From positions 124,001-188,000 of the forward strand of contig NZ_JAUCZG010000002.1 of the NCBI RefSeq assembly GCF_030373225.1: a DNA stretch of 64,000 bases, given 5' to 3'. The position numbers were made by a program, and so were the translations under genes. The notes under the pieces are model-generated. The model saw only the letters and a list, made by a program, of their open reading frames with translations. It did not search any database and was not told the origin of the DNA. Source of the stretch: Hydrogenophaga sp. GTDB taxonomy: Bacteria > Pseudomonadota > Gammaproteobacteria > Burkholderiales > Burkholderiaceae_C. Positions 46,245-55,185 of the stretch are shown here, piece after piece (the first letter of the stretch is position 1; each line of letters starts with the position of its first letter).

Positions 46245-47717
46245 TCACAGCGGGCTGGCCGGACGGCAGATCCAGGTGCCGCTGCATTGGACGGGCCGGA
46301 CGTACAGATGCCGAGCAACGCCGGGTTGCGAGAAGCCGCCCGGGAAAAACATCACCGGTCCGTGGAAGATCGAGCCCAGCTCCCCCTCGGTGTTGGCCTG
46401 CGCCACCAGCGCCGAGGTGCTGGTGGTTGCGGGCAAGGCCAGGTATTCGAACGTGGCCGACTGCGCGATGTCCCTCACGTACACGTTCCTGAATGCATCG
46501 TTTCCAGGGTTGCCGGAAAAGGCGTATTCGCCGATGAAGCGGTAGCCCTGCCGGCCCTGCGCGTTGGCCTGCGCCAGAAAGGTGTCGGGCGTGGCGGCGG
46601 TCGTGGTGGTCTGCAGCTCGTAGGTGTAGCGCGCGCCGCTGCTGTCCCGGCTGTAGATCGCAACCGTGCTGCCGCCGATCGTGAACTCTCCCAGAAAGAA
46701 GAAGCCCCGGTCGCCCTGTGCGTTGGCCTGGTTCAGGAAGCCCGCGCTGGAGCTCTGGCTGGGCAGCAGTTCGTGGCTGAACGGCGCGAAGCCCCCGGCA
46801 TCCCTGACGTAGACCACGCTGTCCACCAGAAAGGTGCTGTGGGCGAACCCGCGCGCGCCCTGGGCGTTGAGCTGCGCCAGCAGCCCCGCGGCGTTGCCCG
46901 GTGGATCGAGCGCTTCCCAGCTGTAGGTGGTGGGCAGGTCCCTCACGTAGAGGTTGATGAAGTCGTTGCCGCTGGCGGCAAAACCGGTGAGGTAGGCGTA
47001 GCCGCTGGCGCCCTGCGCATTGGCCTGCGCCAGCAAGCCGGCACGGTCTTCGCGGTAGGTGTCCGACAAATACACAGGCCTGACGACACCGGCCACCAGG
47101 TTGCGGCAGGTGAGCACCACCGATGAGACGCTGGCACTGGCCGTGCCGGAGGCCTGGGTCAACACACAGGTTTGCCCGGCGGGCTGCGTGAGCACCGAGA
47201 CGGCGTAGGCCGCATTGACCGACACGCTGGTCGGGAAGGTGAAGCCACCGTTGGAACCCACCGTGAGGTCATCGCCCCCGTTGTTCTGCAGCTCCACGAC
47301 CTTGCCCGTACCAAGACCGTTCACACTGCCGCCGATGGTGACGGTGTTGGACGCCAATGCCTCGCAACTCACCTCCACGGTGGCGACGTTGCCCGAGGCG
47401 TTGCCGCTGCCCTGGCTCACGGAACAGCGCTGGCCCGCGGGATGCGAGCGCACGGTCACGGCATAGGCCGCATTCGCCAGCACGGACGTGGGAAAGTTGA
47501 ACGCCCCGTTGACGCCCAGCGTGAGGGTGTCGATGCCGTTGTTCGAGACCGACACGGTCTGGCCTGTGGCCAGACCCCTGAGTTGTCCACCAATGGTGTA
47601 GGCGGCAACTGGAGAGCCATCGCTGTCGCCGTCGCCGCCACCCCCACCACACGCCGCCAGCAGGGCGACCAGAAGAAGCCACGGAACGGTTCTGAAAAAG
47701 GCCGGTGATCGACGCAT
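46245..47717 (-). CDS. Repeat-built lipoprotein
   Basis: A 490-residue lipoprotein; AAGGAAA precedes the ATG and the lipobox is LLAAC followed by GGGGGDGDSDGS, a flexible linker. Two tandem repeats of about 80 residues follow (IGGQLRGLATGQTVSVSNNG... and IGGSVNGLGTGKVVELQNNG...), each with a likely disulphide. Then five repeats of about 45-60 residues open with LLAQANAQGxxGY and close with YVRD plus an aromatic-Glu. The first type resembles Ig-like or carboxypeptidase-regulatory domains of surface proteins; the second was not recognised. Probably outer-membrane or surface anchored. Confidence 0.75.
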   Translation of the reverse strand: MRRSPAFFRTVPWLLLVALLAACGGGGGDGDSDGSPVAAYTIGGQLRGLATGQTVSVSNNGIDTLTLGVNGAFNFPTSVLANAAYAVTVRSHPAGQRCSVSQGSGNASGNVATVEVSCEALASNTVTIGGSVNGLGTGKVVELQNNGGDDLTVGSNGGFTFPTSVSVNAAYAVSVLTQPAGQTCVLTQASGTASASVSSVVLTCRNLVAGVVRPVYLSDTYREDRAGLLAQANAQGASGYAYLTGFAASGNDFINLYVRDLPTTYSWEALDPPGNAAGLLAQLNAQGARGFAHSTFLVDSVVYVRDAGGFAPFSHELLPSQSSSAGFLNQANAQGDRGFFFLGEFTIGGSTVAIYSRDSSGARYTYELQTTTTAATPDTFLAQANAQGRQGYRFIGEYAFSGNPGNDAFRNVYVRDIAQSATFEYLALPATTSTSALVAQANTEGELGSIFHGPVMFFPGGFSQPGVARHLYVRPVQCSGTWICRPASPL

Positions 47718-47920
47718 GAGGGTTTCCTTGCTTTGAGAACGACCGGTTCATTCTCAAGTTCGCCAATCCACCCGGGAACCCTTCTCAAGTCGGGTTCATC
47801 GTCCGCTTTGGGCAAGGCCCCCAGCGACCCGACCTCGGTAGGGTTCCTTCATGACGCTGACGGCAAGACACTGCTCATGGCCGGCCCGTTCCGGCAGCCT
47901 CTCATCAGGGAATGTTCAAC

Positions 47921-48322
47921 ATGAAGTCACTCGGTATCCTGTTCACCACGGCGCTTGTCGCAGCCATCACCGGATGCGCCGGAAACGTCAAGGCCCCTCA
48001 CATCTATTCGCCGGAAGAAACGCGATCAGGCGGCATCGGGACCTCGATCATTCCCAGGGGATCGACCGGTGAGATCTCGTACTGCGATGCCGGCATGGCC
48101 TTCCAGGTGAAGTCGCGAAGAGACCAGGCCTACGCGGCGATTGCCGCCGCCTGCCAGGGTGAAGACAGATACACCATCGTTGGCGACTATTCCTCAGGCG
48201 GCCAGGCCCGAACCGTGGTGGGTGGCATCGAAACCAGCTGCCCGGGACTGGCCGGGCGCAAGATCATCTTCAAGTGCACCGGCCCGGCACCGCGACCCAG
48301 CGGACTGCGCAGCAACCAGTAG
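47921..48322 (+). CDS. Small hypothetical lipoprotein
   Basis: A 133-residue exported protein. Start at ATG 47921 is preferred because AGGG is 10 bases upstream; the ATG at 47912 is too close to it. Signal peptide with lipobox AAITGC (Cys about 19). The mature part has GEISYCDAGMAFQVKSRRDQAYAAIAAAC and ETSCPGLAGRKIIFKC, four cysteines that may form two disulphides. No family recognised. It is followed 11 bases later by another lipoprotein gene, probably in the same message. Confidence 0.68.
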   Translation: MKSLGILFTTALVAAITGCAGNVKAPHIYSPEETRSGGIGTSIIPRGSTGEISYCDAGMAFQVKSRRDQAYAAIAAACQGEDRYTIVGDYSSGGQARTVVGGIETSCPGLAGRKIIFKCTGPAPRPSGLRSNQ

Positions 48323-48333
48323 CCTGAACAGCC

Positions 48334-48741
48334 ATGAAAAAAATTGTTCTCATTCTGGCGCTGTGCGCCCTGGGCGGATGCGCGCTCACCACGGTCAACG
48401 AAGAAAGCGTCAAGCAGGGCATGCCCGAAGCCAAGGTGTTCGAGCTGCGGGGCGCCGGCTACAACTACGACCGTGTCTGGAAGGCAGCCATGAGCGCCAT
48501 GGGCAACGGCATGGTCATCATCGACAGCCACAAGCCGTCCGGTGCCATCCGCTCGCGCATGAGCCACGGGCCCACGGGAAAAGTGGTGGGCTTCTTCATC
48601 CGGCCCACCACACCCACGGCAAGCCACTACCAGATCGAGATCGTGAGCCGGGAACCGGTCAGTCTGTTCAAACTGCCCGAGCCCACCAGCTGGGAGCCGT
48701 CGGTGCTGGCGGACTTCAAGGCCGCACTGTCGCAAAAATGA
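48334..48741 (+). CDS. Small hypothetical lipoprotein
   Basis: A 135-residue protein with a clear lipoprotein signal, MKKIVLILALCALGGC (Cys about 16). The mature domain, with FELRGAGYNYDRVWKAAMSAMGNGMVIIDSHKPSGAIRSRM and HYQIEIVSREP, resembles small periplasmic alpha/beta domains that bind the outer membrane, such as the NlpC/BamC-like helix-grip forms, but this is not firm. It ends 91 bases before a response-regulator gene. Confidence 0.68.
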   Translation: MKKIVLILALCALGGCALTTVNEESVKQGMPEAKVFELRGAGYNYDRVWKAAMSAMGNGMVIIDSHKPSGAIRSRMSHGPTGKVVGFFIRPTTPTASHYQIEIVSREPVSLFKLPEPTSWEPSVLADFKAALSQK

Positions 48742-48832
48742 TGGAGCGCTGAACCGCATCGGCGGCGATTTCCGCGATCGCCTGCAAGCACGCGATGGGC
48801 GCTAAGCTGTCGCACACCCACCCGACCGTTCC

Positions 48833-49498
48833 ATGCCGCCAAGCTCCTACGTCATCGTGCTCGACGACCACCCGCTGGTGGGCCGCGGCATGGCGCAGTA
48901 CCTGCAGTCGCTCCACCCCGCGTTGACGGTCTGTGTGGCTGCCAGCTGGGACGAGGTGCAGGACCTCCTGCAATCGGGCGGCTGCCCGCTGTTGCTGGTG
49001 GCCGACGTCTGGCTGGCCGACAGCAGCAGCCTGGGGTCGCTGGCGCAGTGGCGCTTGCACTGCGGGGAAACGCCGTGGCTGGCCATGAGCGGCGACGACG
49101 ACCCCTCGGTGCACCTGCGTGTGCAAGGCGCGGGCGCACAAGGCTTCGTGCACAAGCAGGCCACGCCCGAGGTCTTTGCACGCGCCTTTGCAGCCCTGCT
49201 GGCAGGCCAGCGCTGGTTCGAGCCGGATGCGGCACATCCGGCCCCGGCGCACCGCAGCCGGGAATGGGCTGTGACACCCGCGGAACTGGGCCTGACGCCG
49301 CGCCAGGGCGAGATCCTGGCGCTGGTGTTGCGCGGTCTGCCCAACAAACGCATCGCGCACACGCTCGATGTGTCCGAGAGCACGGTGAAGGAACACCTCA
49401 CCGGCATTCTGGAGCGCCTGGGTGTGAAGACCCGGGTCGAGATACTGACCCACCTGCGCGGGCGTCGGCTGGTTCTGGAGCCGCCGCCATGCGCATGA
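48833..49498 (+). CDS. LuxR-family response regulator
   Basis: A 221-residue regulator. The receiver (about 5-125) has YVIVLDDHPLVGRGM, phosphoacceptor Asp in LLLVADVWLADSS, and the lysine in GFVHKQATPEV. The LuxR HTH (about 150-210) is LTPRQGEILALVLRGLPNKRIAHTLDVSESTVKEHLTGIL. The last bases overlap the hybrid kinase gene, which is therefore its likely partner. Family members often control motility, exopolymer or substrate use; none is indicated here. Confidence 0.9.
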   Translation: MPPSSYVIVLDDHPLVGRGMAQYLQSLHPALTVCVAASWDEVQDLLQSGGCPLLLVADVWLADSSSLGSLAQWRLHCGETPWLAMSGDDDPSVHLRVQGAGAQGFVHKQATPEVFARAFAALLAGQRWFEPDAAHPAPAHRSREWAVTPAELGLTPRQGEILALVLRGLPNKRIAHTLDVSESTVKEHLTGILERLGVKTRVEILTHLRGRRLVLEPPPCA

Positions 49499-51279
49499 CC
49501 GAAACCTTCGGTCCCCTGCTGCCCGTCGACACCCGCGATCTGTCTGCCGCCGGCAGGGTCCAGATGCTGGACCTGACCTTCGCTCGCCACCGCCTGGGCA
49601 TTTCGATCATGCCCCTGGTGGCAGCGCCATTGGTCTGGTTCCTGTCGCGGCTGCAGGACGCGACCTGGCTGGCCGTGTGGGCGGGAGCCTTCTTTCTGTC
49701 GGCACTGGCCATGCGGGTCATCGGACGGCACTTTGCGCGCGACCTGAGGGTGCTGGACGCCGGGTCCTTGCTGCACAAGTGGCAGCCCCGCATTGAAAAC
49801 ATCGCGCTGCTGCACGGCGCTGGCCTGAGCGCTTCCGTGGTGCTCACGGCGGGGCAGGCCCCGTATGAGTTCGCGTTGTTGCTCTTTGCATCGCTGGCCT
49901 GCATCGCGGCGGCCAATGCCACCCACCAGAACGCGACGATGAGTGTTTTCCTGCGCTTCTTCTTCTCCGGCTGGGTCACCTGCACCCTGCTCAGCGTGTG
50001 GGCGTTTCCGTCGCATTGGCCGTATGTGTTGCCACTGTGCCTGCTGTTCAGCGTCGGTGTGTACCGCGATGCCCTGATCTCCCACCGCTTCTTTGTGGAG
50101 CAGGTCCGGCTGGAAGAGCGCAGCCAGCAGCTGATCGAACAGCTCAAGGCCGCCCGGCAGGGCGCGGAGCTTGCGCTGCAGGAAAAGAACCTCTTCCTGT
50201 CCACCGCCAGCCACGACCTGCGCCAGCCGATCCACGCCATGTCCTTGCTGGTGGAAGCGATTGCCCAGCGCAACCAGGAGCCGGGTCTCAAACCGCTGCT
50301 GGCCGATCTGAAGACCGGCATGGATTCGATGAACTTCATGTTCACCTCCCTGCTCGACCTGACCCGGCTGGAGAACGGCACCGTCACGCAGCGTGCCGCC
50401 CCGGTGGCACTCAAGGCCTTGCTGCGCGACACCGCCATTCTGTTCCGGGAGCAGGCGAGCCAGCGGGGTCTGGCGCTGCGCCTGCATCTGCCGCGGGAAG
50501 CGGCTCATGTCTGGGCCGATCCCGGCCTGCTGCGCCAGGCCCTGGTCAACCTGGTGCACAACGCACTGCGCTACACCGAGCGCGGCGGCATCCTGATCGG
50601 GCTGCGGCGTCGCGATTTGCATTGGCAGGTCGAGGTCTGGGACACGGGTGTGGGCATCGCGGAAGAAGACGGACCACAGATCTTCTCCCCCTGGTTCCGC
50701 AACCAGCACGCCTGGCGCCTGGACAGCGCAGGACATGGCCTGGGGCTGGCTGTGGCGGCGCGCTGCGCCCGGCTCATGGACGCCACCCTGGGCTTTCAGT
50801 CGCGCCTGGCCAGAGGATCGCGTTTCTGGCTGCGGCTGCCGGTGCATGTGGCACCGGTCGACCCGCCTGCGCCCGAGGTGCACACCCTGACACCGCTGCC
50901 GCCGCTGCACGGCCGCTGCCTGGTGCTCGATGACGACCCACAGGTGCTGACGGCGTGGAAGGCCTTGCTGGAGGGTTGGGGCGTGAGCGGCCGCTACGCC
51001 ACCACAGCCCGGGAAGCGCTGCAACACCTGGACGCCGGTTTCACGCCCCAGGCGGTGTTTTGCGACCAGCGACTGCGCTCGGGCGAAAGCGGGTTCGAGA
51101 TCCTCAAGATGGTTCTGGGCCGCTGTCCGCTGGCGGCCGGTGCCATGGTGAGCGGTGAGTTCGCGTCGCAGGATCTGCAGGAGGCCGAGCGCGAGGGATA
51201 TCTGGTCTTGCGAAAACCCTTGGACCCGATCGTGCTGCATGCGCTGTTGTCGACCTGGCATGACGCCAGCCAGCCCTGA
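49489..51279 (+). CDS. Membrane hybrid histidine kinase
   Basis: A 596-residue protein. GGAG lies 8 bases before the ATG at 49489. Six hydrophobic segments (about 35-195) form a membrane sensor; a coiled coil (about 200-235) leads to HisKA with FLSTASHDLRQPIHAMSLL, HATPase with N-box QALVNLVHNALRYTE, DTGVGIAEED and GLGLAVAARCARLM, and a C-terminal receiver (about 470-596) with CLVLDDDPQ and VFCDQRLRSGESG. The short histidine block HDLRQPIHAM is the form of HWE-free hybrid kinases common in Burkholderiales. Co-translated with the LuxR regulator. Confidence 0.9.
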   Translation: MRMTETFGPLLPVDTRDLSAAGRVQMLDLTFARHRLGISIMPLVAAPLVWFLSRLQDATWLAVWAGAFFLSALAMRVIGRHFARDLRVLDAGSLLHKWQPRIENIALLHGAGLSASVVLTAGQAPYEFALLLFASLACIAAANATHQNATMSVFLRFFFSGWVTCTLLSVWAFPSHWPYVLPLCLLFSVGVYRDALISHRFFVEQVRLEERSQQLIEQLKAARQGAELALQEKNLFLSTASHDLRQPIHAMSLLVEAIAQRNQEPGLKPLLADLKTGMDSMNFMFTSLLDLTRLENGTVTQRAAPVALKALLRDTAILFREQASQRGLALRLHLPREAAHVWADPGLLRQALVNLVHNALRYTERGGILIGLRRRDLHWQVEVWDTGVGIAEEDGPQIFSPWFRNQHAWRLDSAGHGLGLAVAARCARLMDATLGFQSRLARGSRFWLRLPVHVAPVDPPAPEVHTLTPLPPLHGRCLVLDDDPQVLTAWKALLEGWGVSGRYATTAREALQHLDAGFTPQAVFCDQRLRSGESGFEILKMVLGRCPLAAGAMVSGEFASQDLQEAEREGYLVLRKPLDPIVLHALLSTWHDASQP

Positions 51280-51319
51280 GAGGCCATCCCGGCTCGCAGC
51301 GCGGGTCAGGGTCTGCCAC

Positions 51320-51353
51320 GGGGCCCCGCGGAAGGTGGAGCCGTCGGGGCCCC
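51320..51353. terminator. GGGGCCCC-flanked hairpin between convergent genes
   Basis: GGGGCCCC-N18-GGGGCCCC, whose two copies can pair with each other, fills the space between the hybrid kinase and the convergent LysR gene. There is no T-tract. Likely a two-way transcription barrier. Confidence 0.4.
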
Positions 51354-51354
51354 T

Positions 51355-52227
51355 TCAGCCCAAGCCCTTGGCCAGGGCCTCGAACACCACCCGGATGCGC
51401 CGGGAGGTGCGCAGTTCGCGGTGGCTGACCAGCCAGATCGGAAAGCGCACGGGGGGCACCTCGTCGAGCACGCGCACGATGCCTTCTGTGTCGCTTGCGA
51501 TCTCGTCCATCATGGCGCCAATGCCCATGCCCTGGCGCACCAATGACCAGTGCGCGACCGAATGCTCTGCATAGCAGCTGAAGTTCGCCTCGGTGAGCGG
51601 CAGGCCGTGCTGGCGCAGATAGCCAAGATACTGACCGGTGCGGTCCGAGCCCACAAAAGCCAGGTGGGCGGCCTCTTCGGCGCTGCGCGGATGGCCGTGG
51701 ATGCGCACCCAGTCCTCAGACGCGTAAAAGCTGGCCGAGGCCTCGCGGATGAGCCGGGCGATCAGGTCGGGCTGCTCCGGCTTGACGTGACGAATGGCGA
51801 TGTCGGCCTCCCGGCGCAGCAGATCGCTCAGCGCATTGGAGGAGATCACCTCGATGGCGATGCCCGGCTCCTGCTCGCGCAGCCGGCGCACCAGGGGAGG
51901 CAACACGTGGGCCGCCACCGCGTCGGTGGCCGAGACGGAAACCACACCACCCACGGCCTGCGAGCGGCCGGTGGCCGCCAGGCCCAGCGCCTCGGCGGCG
52001 GTTCCCATCGTGCGCGCGTGTTCCAGGAGTTCCAGCCCGGTGGGCGTGAGCGCCATGGCCTTGCCCACACGCTCGAACAAGGTCACGCCCATGCGCTGCT
52101 CGATGGCCGCCACCTGGCGGCTCAGCGTGGGTTGGGTGAGTCCGAGCTTGCGGGCGGCGGCCGACAACGAACCCGTCTCGGCCGTTTCAAGAAAGGCCTT
52201 CAGCTGGTTCCAGTCGAGTTGATTCAT
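51355..52227 (-). CDS. LysR-family transcription regulator
   Basis: A 290-residue LysR regulator. HTH: MNQLDWNQLKAFLETAETGSLSAAARKLGLTQPTLSRQVAAIEQRM. Effector domain about 90-285, with GVVSVSATDAVAAHVLPPLV and GIGAMMDEIASDTEGI. It is divergent from the methyltransferase gene; ATGCA-N10-TGCAAT at about 52234-52253 in the spacer has the size of a LysR box but is imperfect. Inducer unknown. Confidence 0.88.
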   Translation of the reverse strand: MNQLDWNQLKAFLETAETGSLSAAARKLGLTQPTLSRQVAAIEQRMGVTLFERVGKAMALTPTGLELLEHARTMGTAAEALGLAATGRSQAVGGVVSVSATDAVAAHVLPPLVRRLREQEPGIAIEVISSNALSDLLRREADIAIRHVKPEQPDLIARLIREASASFYASEDWVRIHGHPRSAEEAAHLAFVGSDRTGQYLGYLRQHGLPLTEANFSCYAEHSVAHWSLVRQGMGIGAMMDEIASDTEGIVRVLDEVPPVRFPIWLVSHRELRTSRRIRVVFEALAKGLG

Positions 52228-52391
52228 ACGTCAATGCATATCTTCACTGCAATTAACCGCGATTCCCTGCGGTGCGGCGCATGGATAGTATCCCGCTGCC
52301 ACCCATTCCCATCATCCATTCGTTCGCAAACATGGCCTTCCACAGCAACGCTCCCACCGTGACCTCAGGACCCTTTTCTCAAACCCGCGCC

Positions 52392-53030
52392 ATGGCGCGC
52401 ACCAAGGCGCTTTTCTGGGACCGCGTGGCGCACAAATACGCGGCCGACCCGATTGCCGACCTGGCCGGCTATGACGCCACGCTGCGGCGCGTGCGCGGCT
52501 TGTTGACCGACGATCAGGACGTGCTGGAGATCGGCTGCGGCACGGGCACGACAGCGTTGCAGCTGGCGCCCTCCACCCGCAGCCTGCTGGCCACCGACCT
52601 CTCGGCCAACATGATTGCCATCGCGCGGGAGAAGCTGGCGTCGCAGCCTGTGGCGCAGCTGAGCTTTGCTGTGGCCGATGCGGACATGCCGTCGTTCGGA
52701 CAGGGGGCCTACCACGCGGTGCTGGCCTTCAACCTGCTGCACCTGGTGAACGATCTTGATCAGGCCGTGTCGGTTGCGGTACAGGCGTTGAAGCCGGGTG
52801 GCCTGTTGATTTCCAAGACGCCCTGCCTGGCGGAGATGAATCCCCTCATTCCCCGCGTGGCGCTGCCCTTGATGCGCGCCATCGGGAAAGCGCCTCACGT
52901 CCTCTGTTTCAAGGCAGGCGAATTGCAGTCGGCCATCACCCGGCACGGCATGGAGATCGTCTCGGTGGAGCGGCACGGCACGCGCGGCAAGGACATCCGG
53001 TGCTTCATCGTGGCGCGCAAGACGGCCTGA
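52392..53030 (+). CDS. SAM-dependent methyltransferase
   Basis: A 212-residue class I methyltransferase. The start at MARTKALFWDRVAHKYAADP was chosen because family members begin there; ATGs at 52272 and 52332 are possible upstream starts. The SAM-binding glycine motif is VLEIGCGTGTTALQLAP, the acidic loop LLATDLSANMIAIARE, and motif post-I is VLAFNLLHLVNDL. The acceptor substrate is unknown. It is divergent from a LysR regulator that may control it. Confidence 0.85.
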   Translation: MARTKALFWDRVAHKYAADPIADLAGYDATLRRVRGLLTDDQDVLEIGCGTGTTALQLAPSTRSLLATDLSANMIAIAREKLASQPVAQLSFAVADADMPSFGQGAYHAVLAFNLLHLVNDLDQAVSVAVQALKPGGLLISKTPCLAEMNPLIPRVALPLMRAIGKAPHVLCFKAGELQSAITRHGMEIVSVERHGTRGKDIRCFIVARKTA

Positions 53031-53139
53031 GTTTGCCGACCCTGAGCCCGAGGCCGGTCGAGCCTGTCACGGCATTCATGGCTGCCGGCAGAATTCAGGA
53101 TCTGGCCCCGAAACCCTTGTCACCTTGTCTGGAGGATCC

Positions 53140-53502
53140 ATGTCTGGAGGCAACTGGAAAGAAATGTATGCCGCCGCCGAAGGTGGCGATCTGGCACTGG
53201 TCGAATACCACGTGAAGCGCGGTGTGGACGTCAACTACGCCCATCCCGAGTTTTTGTCCACGCCGCTCGTGGCGACCATTCTGGCGAGACAGGAAGAGGT
53301 TGCCCGTTTTCTGCTCGAGTCCGGGGCCGACCCCAGGCTTCACTCGGAGTTTGATGCCATGACCCCTGTCGAGGCAGCGCGACACGTCGGCCTGGCCGGG
53401 CTGGAGGCCTGGCTGGTGCAGCTGGGGGCCACACCTGCGCCTCCCATGCAACAACAGCGCAGGGGTTGGCTGGGCAGGCTCATCGGACGGGGGCGCCGTT
53501 GA
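53140..53502 (+). CDS. Small ankyrin-repeat protein
   Basis: A 120-residue protein with GGAGG 5 bases before the ATG. Three ankyrin-like repeats: MYAAAEGGDLALVEYHVKRGVDVNY, LVATILARQEEVARFLLESGADPRL and TPVEAARHVGLAGLEAWLVQLGA. A basic tail RRGWLGRLIGRGRR follows and could bind membrane or nucleic acid. Such small ankyrin proteins mediate protein binding; the partner is unknown. It precedes a BamE-like gene by 35 bases. Confidence 0.8.
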   Translation: MSGGNWKEMYAAAEGGDLALVEYHVKRGVDVNYAHPEFLSTPLVATILARQEEVARFLLESGADPRLHSEFDAMTPVEAARHVGLAGLEAWLVQLGATPAPPMQQQRRGWLGRLIGRGRR

Positions 53503-53537
53503 CGGTCCGCGCGAGCGCCCTCTTCGGATCGCAAGCC

Positions 53538-53825
53538 ATGCTGTCCATCCAGCTTCTGGCCCTCTGTGTGCTGGCCTGCGTGGGCACATCCACCAGGGCC
53601 GAAGACGCCGCAGAACGAAAGTTCGTTCGAAAGGGCATGGGAGAGGGTGAGGTGCTTTTCAGGATCGGCAAGCCCGACCACGAAGCGTTCAGGCGCGTGG
53701 TCCGGGGAGAACCCGAAGAGAAGACCTGGACCTACTTTCCACACGCCAGAGACCGTCAGACCCTGACCGTCCTCACCTTTCACTCGGGTGTGGTGACGCA
53801 GATCGATCGAAAAGTGGCGAGGTGA
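53538..53825 (+). CDS. Small secreted BamE/SmpA-like protein
   Basis: A 95-residue exported protein starting MLSIQLLALCVLACVG with a signal peptide ending near STRA. The mature part has FVRKGMGEGEVLFRIGKPDHEAF and EKTWTYFPHARDRQTLTVLTFHSGVVTQIDRKV, the pattern of SmpA/OmlA (BamE) domains, in which a GMxxxEVxxxxGxP turn precedes a beta sheet. True BamE is a lipoprotein; here Cys in LACVG is not a good lipobox. Role not known. Confidence 0.7.
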   Translation: MLSIQLLALCVLACVGTSTRAEDAAERKFVRKGMGEGEVLFRIGKPDHEAFRRVVRGEPEEKTWTYFPHARDRQTLTVLTFHSGVVTQIDRKVAR

Positions 53826-53867
53826 TCTGCCCCCCCGGCAGGCTCCGGCCCCGGGCGGGTGAGCGGT

Positions 53868-54932
53868 TCAGGGTGTGGCGGCAGCCACCCGCCCCCGTAT
53901 CTCGACTTCCACGCGGCGGTTGTCCTGCAGGCAGGCGATGAGCTGCGAACGCGGCTGCTTGTCCTCGCAGCGTTTGACGGGCTGTTCCGAACCCTTGCCT
54001 TCCACCACGAACAGCGCCGGGGGCAAGCCGCGGGCGACGAGGTGGTCGCGCACGGCGGTGGCGCGTTGCAGCGACAGCGGCTGGTTGTGCTGCGCGCTGC
54101 CCAGGCGGTCGGTGTGGCCGACCAGCACGATGCGCTCGATGCCCCGAAGGCCTTTGGCGCGCTCGGCCAGCAGATCCAGCCGGGCGCGGCCGGCGGCGCG
54201 GATGTCGCTGACGCTGGCGCGGTCGAAGTCGAACAGGGCATCGGTGGTGAGCACCAGGCGCTCGATCACCACCTCCCGAACCACCGGTGCCACCGCAGCG
54301 GCGGCCGGTGCCGGCGCCGCACAGGCGGCCGCACCGCGGTCCATCGCGTCGGCCTGCTGTTCGGCGATGCCGATGTAGGGGTTGGCATGGCGCCAGCCGC
54401 CTTCGGCGTACTCGTGGCCGGACCAGACCAGCTGAACCTCCAGGCAGGCGGCCTGCGCGACCACGCAGGCGGCAGCGGGGGTGGACTTCACCCGGGCCGC
54501 GCGGGTCCACAGGTCTTCGCGCAGGCGAACGCTGTTGCCGACGGCGGGCGTCCGGTCGGCCGGCGGCTTGCCTTGTTCCAGCGCGTCCACCAGGGCCTTC
54601 GATTCGGCAAGCGCCTCCTCGATCACACGGCTGCGGTCGTTCTCGTGGTAGTTCTGCTGCGCCATGTCGAGCCAGCACTGCGCCTTGGCCCAGTGCGGGT
54701 TGCCGGTGGGCACGCGGCCGTTCTGGTTGAGCCCGGCCAGGCGCTGGCGCAGGGCGCTGATGGCACGGTGATCGGCGCGGATGGCTTCGTCGGTGAGACG
54801 CTCGGGCGCCGCGTGGGGCGGCAGCGCGCCGGGGGCACGGTCGGTGACACGCGGGTCGGTGACGGCGCAGCCGGCCAGGCCGATGCCCAGGCCCAGGCCC
54901 AGCGCGATGAGGGGCAGTGAAGGTGTTTTCAT
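53868..54932 (-). CDS. OmpA-family outer-membrane lipoprotein
   Basis: A 354-residue lipoprotein; lipobox GIGLAGC (Cys about 22). Residues about 40-215 form an uncharacterised N-terminal domain with helical blocks (LTDEAIRADHRAISALRQRLAG, AKAQCWLDMAQQNYHENDRSRVIEEA). An alanine/proline linker (about 215-232) leads to an OmpA/MotB peptidoglycan-binding domain at about 235-345: LFDFDRASVSDIRAAGRARLDLLAERAKG, IVLVGHTDRLGSAQHNQPLSLQRATAVRDHLV and NRRVEVEIRG. The start MKTPSLPLIALG was chosen for the signal peptide. It lies 23 bases after a truncated barrel gene on the same strand. Confidence 0.87.
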   Translation of the reverse strand: MKTPSLPLIALGLGLGIGLAGCAVTDPRVTDRAPGALPPHAAPERLTDEAIRADHRAISALRQRLAGLNQNGRVPTGNPHWAKAQCWLDMAQQNYHENDRSRVIEEALAESKALVDALEQGKPPADRTPAVGNSVRLREDLWTRAARVKSTPAAACVVAQAACLEVQLVWSGHEYAEGGWRHANPYIGIAEQQADAMDRGAAACAAPAPAAAAVAPVVREVVIERLVLTTDALFDFDRASVSDIRAAGRARLDLLAERAKGLRGIERIVLVGHTDRLGSAQHNQPLSLQRATAVRDHLVARGLPPALFVVEGKGSEQPVKRCEDKQPRSQLIACLQDNRRVEVEIRGRVAAATP

Positions 54933-54955
54933 GGCGTGCAGGGTTCTGTGTCGCT

Positions 54956-55115
54956 TCAACGGGGCAGCGAACGGTTGGTGACCGCGTCGTCGTCGCGGAA
55001 CAGGGTTTCGTCGAACTTGAAGCGCAGGCGGAGGTAGACGCCTTTGCGGGTGTAGGCCGAGCCCTGGAGCTCGTCGTCGGAGAAGCCGCGCAGGTTGTAG
55101 CCCACCGAGCGGGCC
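54956..55115 (-). pseudogene. 3' stub of an outer-membrane beta-barrel protein gene
   Basis: In a frame not shown by the ORF track the minus strand reads SVGYNLRGFSDDELQGSAYTR then KGVYLRLRFKFDETLF and ends RDDDAVTNRSLPR-stop. This is the pattern of the last beta-strands of a large outer-membrane protein. No start codon or upstream part of such a gene exists: the frame runs into the promoter region of the dehalogenase-like gene. Its stop lies 23 bases before the OmpA-type gene, as if the two had once been an operon. Confidence 0.6.
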
Positions 55116-55185
55116 TCAGGGCGGTGCGGAAGGGCCCAAGCCGGGCAGCTTGATACAGTTCAGGCCCGCCCACGCAGGAGGCTCC

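Noticed and set aside
52219-52235. TTGAT-N6-GTCAA near the LysR start as an FNR box
   Set aside because: The spacer is 6 bases, not 4, and it overlaps the start codon.
55150-55163. TTGATACAGTTCAG upstream of the dehalogenase-like gene as an FNR/CprK box
   Set aside because: Second half matches poorly and the site is only 22 bases from the ATG, too close for class II activation.
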